In this document: positions 1-11,400 of the stretch, piece after piece
How the letters are laid out: each line of letters opens with the position of its first letter
Numbering within the stretch: the stretch's first letter is position 1
From: Amphimedon queenslandica
Taxonomy: Eukaryota > Porifera > Demospongiae > Haplosclerida > Niphatidae
NCBI RefSeq assembly: GCF_000090795.2
Contig: NW_003546252.1
Span: 191,904 to 229,481 of the forward strand
Direction: 5' to 3'
DNA length: 37,578 nucleotides
The notes under the pieces: model-generated
What the model was told of the DNA's origin: nothing
What the model saw: the letters and a program-made list of their open reading frames with translations, nothing else
Databases searched by the model: none
Translations under genes and position numbers: made by a program

Positions 1-618
1 ATTTTATATAATTCACCCACCTTATTCTCATGTTGTATGATTCAATAGGACGACAAGAAGTAGTCACAAGAAAGAGTGCTCTGTCAAGCAAAGAAGCAGC
101 TATTATATTATTATCATTTATAAAATAAAATCATTTAATTATAGACCTGCTAGTACCAAGATCAAAATGCATGACGCTTGAATCTTTTATAAAATAAAAA
201 ATATATAATATATAATACAAGTTTTTGAAAGTAAGAGTAAAATAATGATAGAAATATAGTAATGATACTGACAACTAATGCTTATCGCACAATAAATTGA
301 GACTACACCGAGCCTGGTGGCCCGTCCTCCAACAAGACGAGTACTTCACACCTCGACTCACACAGCATCTCTTTGAGTTGAGGTCCACACTGAACTGATA
401 TGACAGCAGTATCTCCAGAGTGGCAGTCGAGAACGAGCATAGTAGTATCTGTGGAGTAAAGAAAACCAAGGAGGCAAGGACAAAACGTTGAGCCAACGTA
501 AAAACGTGCTCCATAGAAAAACGGACCATAAACGGAAGTAAACGTTTTTATATAGCGTTGAAACGCCCAACGGCCGTTCAACGTAAACGGAACGCGAAGT
601 TTTTATTGGCTTGTACTG
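1..618. mobile_element. TA-flanked TIR transposon, copy A, cut by window edge
   Basis: Right part of the family that is complete at 2670-3574 and 5308-6203. It ends in the family terminus GGCTTGTACTG at 618. Nearly all of the interior matches the other copies. The TA expected just outside is altered here (ACTG then AATA). Short minus-strand reading frames inside are shared by all copies and are described with copy B. Confidence 0.85.
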
Positions 619-888
619 AATATAAATATTTCCACCTTTTTTAGGCAACTTTGTGGCACTCGTGACATAAAAGTCTCTCCATAGTCCTCCGTCACTCAAT
701 TGGGTTCATCTGCTCGCAGCCCAAGATGTGCCAAGACTGGGCTTTTTGTATTTTCTTTATAATATTAAAGGTGATAGAACTAGGACTGCACCAAGCCAAG
801 ACAACGGAATTGGCAATTATTTTTACAAAATAACAAGTGAACATGGTGATCAGGTGAGCAGACAAATATCACTATGACTACAAATTAC

Positions 889-1201
889 AACAAGTAATAA
901 AAAACATTAAAAATGGAGAAGTAGTAAGATTAAATTGGATAAAAGTAAAGAAACAAGAGGGTACTTGCAAACTGGTGTGATAACAAATCCTAAAACACAG
1001 AATGAAGAATACTACCCAAAAGCATTGACAGCATTGTAATCATCTACACAGGCTACTACATAACAACTATGAAGCCATGTCTTTCATGCAGTGGTATAGG
1101 ATTTGTTATCACACCAGTTTGCGAGTACCCTCTTGTTTCTTTACTTTTTTCCAATTTAATCCAACTACTTTTCCATTTTTAATGTTTCTTATTTACTTGT
1201 T
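889..1201. mobile_element. Palindromic MITE
   Basis: Arms of about 105 bp: 889-990 pairs with 1096-1201. Both contain the AAACTGGTGTGATAACAAAT segment or its complement, and a run matching AAGTAAAGAAACAAGAGGGT. The loop is about 105 bp. No coding capacity; superfamily unknown. Confidence 0.8.
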
Positions 1202-1319
1202 TCCATTCTTTTTTCTTAAATTAATAATTTAGTTTCTGATATGATTATGTGGTTAGGTTAATCATATTCATGCTAATCACGTGCGCATAAAGTAAAATGG
1301 CGTCAAACCACAAACCCAC

Positions 1320-1712
1320 GCAGTGCTGCAGCTAGAATTTGTCTTCCAGTGTTCTCTGTCTTTGCTTCTTTTCGAAGACACATGTCTAGTCCTTGACCAA
1401 AGCTCAAAGGAATGATGTAAAAGCCAACTTGAGTGGTTCTCTAGCTTAAAGATTTCCGTGTTGATAGAAGAAGATGAAAGAAGAAAAAGTCAGAAGAATT
1501 TTGCAGAAATTTGAATTTGGGCCTATTCTCCAAAAAGCTCCCGCTACAGTATAGTCAACTTAAAAGGTACCAGGAGAATCGCTCAGTGAAGGAGAGCTCA
1601 TCTAAGCCATTTATAAGGTTGTACAACGTAAGATAAAAGAGTTGTAAGTGTTTGAAAATCATAAAAAAACAGCCGCCATCTCAAAAAACCAACCTCAATA
1701 TACTACATGTAG
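1320..1712. repeat. Dispersed repeat, copy 1 (interrupted by hAT MITE)
   Basis: Direct homology to 8510-9115. Shared blocks include AATGTAAAAGCCAACTT, TAAGCCATTTATAAG-like text and TTATAAGTGT/TTGTAAGTGT followed by GAAAATCAT. The right end continues after the inserted element at 1721-2226 (CTACATGTATATAAC). Nature unknown. Confidence 0.7.
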
Positions 1713-1720
1713 GCTACCAC

Positions 1721-2226
1721 CAGGCCTGGGGTAATAGTAATATGTAATAGTAATTGTAATAGTAACGATTACAGGGCACCAAGTAATAGTAATAGTAATA
1801 GTAATAGAATCTTTGGCAACAGGAAGTAATAGTAATAGTAATAGTAATAATGGTCAAAGTAATATGTAATCTCAATATTACATAGCTATTACTTGCAGTG
1901 TTACACTAATAAGTAACAATAGGAAAATAGCACGTTAGCCAGGAACTATTGCTCAGTACTGAGACTTTTTATCATAAATATAACAAAGCATTCTTAATTA
2001 GAAACTATAAAATGGCTTCAAAAGTAGATTATTTTTATTAGTAACCTATAAAAATCTATGGCGTATTGTAATAGTAATTGTAATAGTAATATACTTTGTT
2101 GTAATAGTAATAGTAATAGATTACTTTGAAAAAAGGCTGTAATAGTAATAGTAATATAATAGTTAAAATTTTCAAGTAATAGTAATAGTAATAGATTACA
2201 TTTAATTGTAATTGACCCCAGGCCTG
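1721..2226. mobile_element. hAT-like MITE with 8-bp target duplication, copy 1
   Basis: The ends are CAGGCCTGGGG and CCCCAGGCCTG. The flanks are GCTACCAC at 1713-1720 and again at 2227-2234, an exact 8-bp duplication as made by hAT transposases. The interior is dominated by GTAATA/TAATAG repeats around a unique core. The second copy at 20576-21091 lies in opposite orientation. No transposase. Confidence 0.92.
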
Positions 2227-2364
2227 GCTACCACCTACATGTATATAACATTTTTAATGTGTCACAAAAGGGACTGCTTTTATTGGAAACAGCTGTTTAA
2301 TAAGCAACGTTAAGTTTAAAGAATTTAACTATACATGTACTGCATACAAGGACATTCACTTTAC

Positions 2365-2413
2365 CTTAAAAGATGATTGTAAAATCGATGGAGCAGACAA
2401 TTGAGGTTTTCTA
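2365..2413 (-). CDS. PLK4: PLK4 exon: linker after cryptic polo box
   Basis: 49 nt giving [16 protein letters not shown], a Ser/Pro-rich linker. The acceptor follows a pyrimidine tract and the donor is AAG|GTAAAG. The RKP match and phase fit support it, but it is short. Confidence 0.7.
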
Positions 2414-5400
2414 CTCGTGTTATTGGAGGAAAACAGAGGTACACACTTAACTGGCCGTCTATTATAATAAATTTTTATATACATGTATATGTAGTATATA
2501 TTATGTAGATTATTAGCATGCATTAGTATACATGCAGATTAGCAAAACAAAACACATAATATAAAACACAACAACATACAAAACATAAGGTCAATAATGC
2601 CTACCAGATGTTTATATACGATTTTATAAAACTAAAGTAAATGCATTATACATGTGCATTTTATATTTACAGTAGAAGACAATAAAAACTTCGCGTTCCG
2701 TTTACGTTGAACGGCGATTAAACAGTAGCGCCGTTTCCGTTTTTATTGTGGTTGTTCCGTTCATGGTCCGTTGGGTCTGGGCACTACCGTTTTTATTTTC
2801 ATGAACAACGCTCCAAGCGTTGCTCGACTTTTCTCTTTTCTGACAGTTTCTTCAGGAGTCAGGCTTTCTTAGATACACTTACAAAACGACAATGAGCCAT
2901 GGTTGATGATAAAACCAGACAGGTAAGTCATAAACGTAGCGACATGCATTTTATATAATTCACCCACCTTATTCTCATGTTGTATGATTCAATAGGACAA
3001 CAAGAAGTAGTCACAAGAAAGAGTGCTCTGTCAAGCAAAGAAGCAGCTATTATATTATTATCATTTATAAAATAAAATCATGTAATTATAGACCTGCTAG
3101 TACCAAGATCAAAATGCATGACGCTTGAATCTTTTATAAAATAAAAAATATATATATAATACAAGTTTTTGAAAGTAAGAGTAGAATAATGATAGAAATA
3201 TAGTAATAATACTGATAACTAATGCTTATCACACAATAAATGGAGACTACACCGAGCCTGGTGGCCCGTCCTCCAACGACACGAGTACTTCACACCTCGA
3301 CTTAACACAGCGTCTCTTTGAGTTGAGGTCCACACTGAACTGATATGACAGTAGTATCTCCAGAGCGGCAGTCAAGAACGAGCATAGTCGTATCTGTGGA
3401 GTAAAGAAAACTCGAGAAAACCAAGGAGGCAAGGACAAAACGTTGAGCCAACGTAAAAACGTGCTCGGTGGAAAAATGGACCATAAACGGAAGTAAACGT
3501 TTTTTATATAGCGTTGAAACGCCCAACGGCCGTTCAACGTAAACGGAACGCGAAGTTTTTATTGGCTTGTACTGTATAAAATCTCATACAAACATCTTTT
3601 GTGCATTTTATATCAACATAATAATTATACAATTTTATGCCCACGATCATTAAAAACATGTATGACTTAATATAGTCAACAGACACATTCTTAATTATGT
3701 TCAGGTGTCCAGTGGAGTTTGCAGTACTCACAAAAGTAGCCAATTTAATGATTTTATTTAATATTCGTAAATTGGTCTCTGTTTCTATCTTCACACATCA
3801 GTAATGCCAAGAAAAAGCAAAGTAAAAAAGCTAATATCTCAAAAATTTGCTGTAGCAGACTAAATTTTTGTGCTATAAAAATTTTGGTATACTAAAATTT
3901 TGAATCTACATAACAAAAATTTGTGTGCAAAAAGGTGCATTATGGTAGATGGACATGCATAAGTAGAAACATGTACAAACTGTACATGTCATGTACGCAT
4001 AAATACGGTACAGTGAGAAATATTGGATGGACTAAAATTTGATGAATTGCTAATTTTGGGTGATTTTAATTAGGCAAATTTGTGGCCCCACTGAGCATAC
4101 ACATAATTGCTGAAAATGACAGATTGTTTTAGCGAAATGCTATCATAACACCAATTTACCAAATTTAATTCCCTCCAAATTTTTTGGTTATACGGTACAT
4201 ACCTGTACATGTATTTAAATCCGCTACTGATGCATATGTACAATCCACTTGGATTCAAAAATTAAGAAATAAACTGTTAGAGCACCTGCACTACTTACAT
4301 GTACATGCATAATACAATTACTTTTACTTCATACTTTTTGATAATTATAGGTAATAAAGTTTCATCTGACTCTTCAATTGACCTAATAGCAGTTTCCACA
4401 TCTTTACACCTATTCATACACTAAAGATTTGTAAACTGCATAGACATGTACATCTACAAGGCTTCTTTACCTTCATACCAGAAGCATAAATATCTTGATA
4501 TTCATCTGGTATATTTTGAACTGTTTCGAAAGATAGAGACGAAGTTAATTTATCATCCTGCAAAATGGTACACCTTAATGTTGCTTTTCCACCTAAATGA
4601 TATTTATTCCCTATAAATAAAAAAGACTACAATAGACATATATGTAAATGTACTAACATGTAGTGCATGTACATACCTAACAATCGTCTAAATTTCAAGT
4701 GTTGACAATAAGGGCCTTGGTACATGTAATTAACAGATTCACAAATTTGCACAATTACTAATCCTAGACTTTAATTTATTCTCATTTCCTTCATATAAAT
4801 CTATTCAATTTCATATCTATTCTTCACTATCATTTCATACTATAATTTTTTTATGTCTATGCATCACATACATTATCAAACTCAGAAAACATTACATATT
4901 ATCTTCATTCTCCTTCATTCTCTCAACCTATTTCATTCATTATCATTCACTCTATTATTCAAGTAGTTTTCAAGATACATATACCTACACAACTATAAAA
5001 TATTAGTATAATGCAGGTATCTCAAGAACTGAAGTATATGTAATATTTTACACAATTTGTGCAGAAAACATGATATTGCTTAAAATAAGTTAAATTCCAA
5101 CAAAAATGGCACATCACACACACACAGCAATAACAAATACATATTTATAATCTTCACTGCTCCTAAATAATAAAAAAGCAGGTTGAGCTCTTATTATATA
5201 TGAGGTGAATTTGAAGCCACTTGATGTTAGGTACTGTAAATGAGTACATAAAGCTAACAAAGGTACATGCAGAATGAATGTAAAGAAGAAGCAATAACTG
5301 ATATATACAGTAGAAGACAATAAAAACTTCGCGTTCTGTTTACGTTGAACGGCGATTAAACGGTAGCGCCGTTTCCGTTTTTATTGTGGTTGTTCCGTTC

Positions 5401-8400
5401 ATGGTCCGTTGGGTCTGGGCACTACCGTTTTCATTATCATGAACAACGCTCCAAGCGTTGCTCGACTTTTCTCTTTTCTGACAGTTTCTTCAGGAGTCAG
5501 GCTTTCTTAGATACACTTACAAAACGACTATGAGCCATGGTTGATGATAAAACGAGACAGGTAAGTTGTAAACGTAGCGACATGCATTTTATATAATTCA
5601 CCCACCTTATCTCATGTTGTATGATTAAATAGGACGACAAGAAGTAGTCACAAGAAAAAGTGCTCTGTCAAGCAAAGAAGCAGCTATTATATTATTATCA
5701 TTTTATAAAATAAAATCATGTAATTATAGACCTGCTAGTACCAAGATCAAAATGCATGACGCTTGAATCTTTTATAAAATATAATATATAATACAAGTTT
5801 TTGAAAGTAAGAGTAGAATAATGATAGAAATAATAATAATACTGATAACTAATGCTTATCACACAATAAATTGACACTACACCGGCCTGGTGGCCCGTCC
5901 TTCAACGACACGAGTACTTCACACCTCGACTTCACACAGCGTCTCCTTGAGTTGAGGTCCACACTGAACTGATATGACAGTAGTATCTCCAGAGCGGCAG
6001 TCAAGAACGAGCATAGTAGTATCTATGGGGTAAAGAAAACTCGAGAAAACCAAGGAGGCAAGGACAAAACGTTGAGCCAACGTAAAAACGTGCTCCATGG
6101 AAAAATGGACCGTAAACGGAAGTAAACGTTTTTTATATAGCGTTGAAACGCCCAACGGCCGTTCAACGTAAACGGAACGCGAAGTTTTTATTGTCTTCTA
6201 CTGTAGCTCTAACGTACATGCAAACAATGTCTAAGTAAAAACAACCAATGCAATTGATTAAGGTTTAACATGAGAAAGCTCGTAACTGTATACAAAGGTA
6301 AATAATCTCTATAGCATAAATGCAAGATATCAGTGACTGGCATTTAAATGTAAACATCACATATTTTATACACATATAAGCATGTCCACAGTTACATGTA
6401 ATCTTTAAAATAACTCACGTACCATTATACATTACCATTTCAAATTCTTCGTTTTCCATTAATAAACACTTCGCAAACTCAGTATACATTGTTACCTACA
6501 TGCACAAGAAGTTGAATGGCTAAATATCACAGATCAAGTTACATTTGCAAAGCTTTGCTATTATACAAGTCTAATAAAAGTGAAAATATATGTATACCTT
6601 AAGGAGACAATTGTTTGCGGGTATTTAATTTAGCGAATTTTAGCGATTTTTAAAAAATCGTTAACTTAAGTCCGTGCTAACTTTGATAACTTCATTGAAA
6701 GCGGGCGTGGTCACAATAAATAAAATGGCGGCTGTCAGCAACTCTGAGCTTATTTACAGCAAACAGTCAGCAAGATAAAACTGAACTGCTGTCCAAAAGA
6801 CTTAGACACAGCAGATGACAATCTTCTTTGTTCAGTCACTGCTTTTAATTGTAAGCAAGATAAATTTACATTTTTGGAGCAGAGTCAGTGATCAAGCTTG
6901 AAGCAATTTGAGCCTGCAACAAAATCTACTGCATTTAAACTTGTGCAATTGCCTTGCTTGCTCATACATGTAGACCACAGCACATAATCTATACTATAGC
7001 TTGTTTAGGCTCACCCCAAGTGTTTTACACTCTTTACTAGTTACCGGTATGCATACCAAATGATCAAAAACGCTAAATTACATGTAAGTACCAGCCAAAT
7101 GTCAGTACCATGAAAATCGCTAAAATAAGTACGCGCTAATAACTGTCTCCTTAAGGTATACTAAACATGAGTAATATAGACCATAGACTTTTTCTGAACT
7201 TGAGCATTTTACACTTAATCTCATTAACGAACCACCAAGTTGCATGAAGATTAGATGCACAAAAAGAAATCGGCCAAATGCACTTCTGTCTTTACTTTTT
7301 TCAAGTAAATTAAGCAAGCCACAACGAAATTTACTTTTTGTGTTAGTCAGAGCTTGCATAAACCCATTCATCTCTGTACACCAATCCTACAACATGGCAG
7401 CTCATTAATAATATTAATTACTAGATGCTCAGTGCTTCAAAAGATCAAAAATAAGGACAACCTTTTTATTGTCAAGTGATCATGAATGAGATGCTGAAGG
7501 CATAGAGCACCTTTATGGAAGGAGTAATACTCTTATAGGCAATTGGAAATAGATTAATGACAATACAATAAATGACATTATTTTTATCACATTATTAACC
7601 ACATAATACAGTACTTCAGCAAGGCTCAGAATAAGTGAGACAGTAGAAGAATTGACTAAAACTGCAACAAAATTGTTGCAATTGCAACAAAGAGATGGCA
7701 TTAAAACATTATTTTGTGTCAACAGACGTGTCTGAAAGTTACCAGTGCGTCTGTGGTCACATAAAAAACAAGGTGGCAAAGACAGGTTATAGCAATTTCA
7801 TTAGCTGTGTTTACACAAATCATAAGAACTTGCAGAGCAAATCAGGAGCAAGATCCGAGTCGGTAGTGGAAGAAATCACCTATTTATTTGTAATTTATTG
7901 AATACGGCCTTGAACTTACAGTACATATACATGTATACACAATCTTATGCTTGATTTTATTGAGAAGCCAAATAAAATGCTTGCCTGAAGCCAAATTCCA
8001 CAAAATCCCTGAAGAAGTACATGCATCTTTCAATGAAGGCTCTCAAGAAAAAGTTTTCTAGACTGCTGCCCGACAAGTCTGGTCAAGTATTTGATGGTTG
8101 ACTGAATAGAGGAGTCCATTACATTCTCACATTAGCCTTATTTCCCAAACAGCCTGAAGATGTATATCAATCAAGTGCAGTGGCTGCATTCTAGAGGTGA
8201 GCAATACAGATATTTTTGATTAATAATGATACCAAGTAGTCTAAGTATCAGTATCAATGGTATTGAGTGTCACTACACATGCACAAATAAGTTACAGTTA
8301 GTTATTTAACAAAATTTAAAGAAATGAGCCACACTTCGTAATAATAAAAAGGGTATGGCCATCATTATGACGTCAAAGTACATGTAGGTGGGGTTGGACG

Positions 8401-11400
8401 TGATCACAATTCTACTCAATTCCCATATTTGGTATCATATATTTGGCATCGAAAGCCAAGTATAGTACTTTGGTATTGTATCCCCCACCTCTACTGAACT
8501 CTACAGCAGGATTTTGTCATCATTTTTGTTTTCGGTCCTTGCTTCTTTTTGAAACTGTCTTTGAGGTCCTTGACCCAAGGGTAAAGGAATAATGTAAAAG
8601 CCAACTTAAGCTTCCCAGGTTTAAAAGTTTAATGAAGCAACATAAGACGATATAAGAAGAAATTCGGCCTATTATTCTCAAATGCTTTCACTACATTAAA
8701 GTCCACTTTAAAGGTAGGCACTGGTGGTATTAAGGGGGCCTGGAGGACACAGGCCCACCCTGTTGGCAAAAATCTAATTAAAGCACTAGTATTTTAATGT
8801 AAATGCCTCCCAAGCCATTTTTGACTGACTCTTCTCTACATAATAGTGCCCTTTCCTGTCTACAGTGCCCCCTGTTTCATTAACCTGGCACCGCCACTGA
8901 AGGTACATGTAGGTACCAGAAGAACTGCTCAGTCAAGGAGTGCTCATATACACGTACATTGTAAACCATTAACTGTTATAAGACCATATAAAGTAAGGGA
9001 AAAGAGTTATAAGTGTCTGAAAATCATCAAAACGACAGTTATTCTGAACAATCAACCTCAAAACTTATATGTACAGGTATATGAATAGTGTATATGCTAC
9101 CGCCTATATACATGTAACACTGTACTAATTGCCCAGGTTTCACTTAATCCTCCTTAAGGCTGATTCACACTGCAAAATTAAGGTAAGGCCATACATTAAG
9201 ACGTTAAGACAGGAAGTACTACATGTATATAAATCAATGGCCAAACTTAAGAGTAGAGATAAGTTCAACTCTTACATTATGTAAATGGTGGCCATTGGTT
9301 TATACAGGGCCGTTGACTGGGGGGGTAGCAGGCACAAAAAACCAGGGCCCCCTAAAAATTAGCAGAGGGCAGGGCCCCCATATCCTGTACAAAAGTAGTT
9401 TGTTAGCTACTTATGAACATCTACAAGAAAGGAAACTGAATATACTGGAGTCTGTTGAGTGATTTCTTCATTTTTATAAGTTTTTGTCCTTGTCTGACAG
9501 GGTCCATTTTATTAATAATAACTTTAACTTTAATAATAGTTATGTTTTAACTAATAATAATAAATTAATAAACTCGTCAATTATGGCTCAAGACACTCAA
9601 GACCGTTTGCAGAACTTGTGTACCTCTACTATTACTAAGCATTGAAAATGACCTTGCCACGACAGTGAATTAGATGTAATTAGACATTTTGCAAGCATTA
9701 AAGCCATGAGAGTTCTTTTTGACTAAAAACATGCAGACGATCTAAAGCTAATTAATAAACCAGGTTTAGTTAATAACTACCGGAAGCCACGCCCCTAATT
9801 AATATGTGAGTTTTTTTCCTGCGCACTTCGCGCACCACTTGTACACTTCCCCTGTGCTTTGTACCAAGGCCCCTAAAACCCTGTCAATAGCCCTGGGTTT
9901 ATACAGCACTTCCTGTCTCACGTATAGCCTTAAACGAGAAGGTGCGGTATAAAAGGTGGGGCCCTGGGCATGGTGGTTTCCGTTTTATTCATGTGTAAAA
10001 ATGTCGGCACTAGATGGTGTTGCTTCTTCAAGGAAAAACGCAGGAAGAAAGGGGTTTTGGTACCAAATGGACTTCCATTTTACTCTCAAAGAAGACAATG
10101 ACCAGTTCTAGTTAGGCTTGATCGAGTTAAGGGGTCTTTAGCCACTAAAAGAAGACACTGGAACTGCGGTCTCATTTACTCGCCGATTTAGTTTAAAAAG
10201 TGAATCATTCTGAGGCTCTGTCACATGATACTAATAGTTCTTCTGCTATGCTCAATACTTCAGGTAGTTATAATGTGTTTAAATTAGTGATTATATATAA
10301 ATAAGGTATGGGTGATGGGGACGAAGAGCAGCCATTTTGTGCATAGATATAGGATCAGCTATTGGGAAACATACGTTAATGTTAGTGTGGTATGGTTGAC
10401 CGGCCGAAGGATGATCAGTTACAGACAGGTATTCTTTGTTAGTATTATTATTATTATTACTATTATTATCAACATCGTCAAAACTATTCATAATTTTAGA
10501 TCGTCACGTGATTTGTGCTGAATTTCGATTCAATGCCAGTTGTGAGTCCTGTAATAGTAACTCAAGTTTATTAGGCACTAGATACAGAAGTATTATTTGT
10601 AATGTAAAGTAATCATATGCTGGCATTAATATTTTTAGGCTCATATACTAGCATTTTTCTTGTGCTCGTATATTACCATCACAGTACTGCCATATTTTTG
10701 TCGGCATCACTGGGTACAGTTGGGAAGAGGTACACAGATAGAGGAGGCTCCTCACCATCCCCTTATCTATTCAACCCTATATTGTTTATATTTTTAAAAA
10801 TTGAGAATAATATTTTTTGTATTTACTTCTTCCAGTAGATCGTTGAATGTTACAACTGCTACCAGTACTAGGATCTGAATGAGGACCATGTTGGAGTCTT
10901 TTGCTGGAACCACTTCTACTTGATGATGGTGGCTGATATACGGTAGTCGGCAGGGCTGTCTGGTCCCAGTGGTGGCGGTTCTTGGGCTGGTTTTCTGTGT
11001 AGTAGTGAGGGCTATTCCCTTGCCACTATCACTTATTACCTGCCTGACAGCATCATTGACCGTGTTTCTTAGGCTGTTGACAGATTTTTCAGAATATACA
11101 AGATAATATTTGATAATAATGTAAAATTATTACTTCAAGTCAATTACATCATTTCTCTCCTTGCTGTGCTTTATAGGTGTGCTTGTAGGTTAACTCTCTC
11201 ACCTTTGCTAATTTTAATGTCTTTATAATGCATTTTGCTAGTGATTTAGCCATGATAAGAACAGTGCCAGTGCGGGAGCCAATTTGTTATTTTCAAATTT
11301 CATTAAATCTGGCCGCCATGTTATGGCCAGGGCACCTCCTTTTATACTGTGATCAACGAAAGTGATTTCATGACGTTGCATGAATGGTTTTATGGTGCAC

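Noticed and set aside
560..700. Minus-strand frame with FYVTSATKLPKKGGNIYIQY as a possible polo box 3 start
   Set aside because: Faint pattern similarity only. No acceptor gives the needed phase after the exon at 2365-2413, and the frame runs into the transposon end at 618.
4007..4200. Another member of the ACCGTATAGCG MITE family
   Set aside because: The right end TTATACGGTAC fits, but the left TACGGTACAG is in the wrong orientation and the arms do not pair well.
8846..9088. 80-codon plus-strand ORF
   Set aside because: It spans a MITE end and a dispersed repeat, and the corresponding frame in the other repeat copy is not open.
10291..10521. Overlapping ORFs on both strands around an AAT/ATT run
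   Set aside because: Asn-rich low complexity from a trinucleotide run; no support as a protein.
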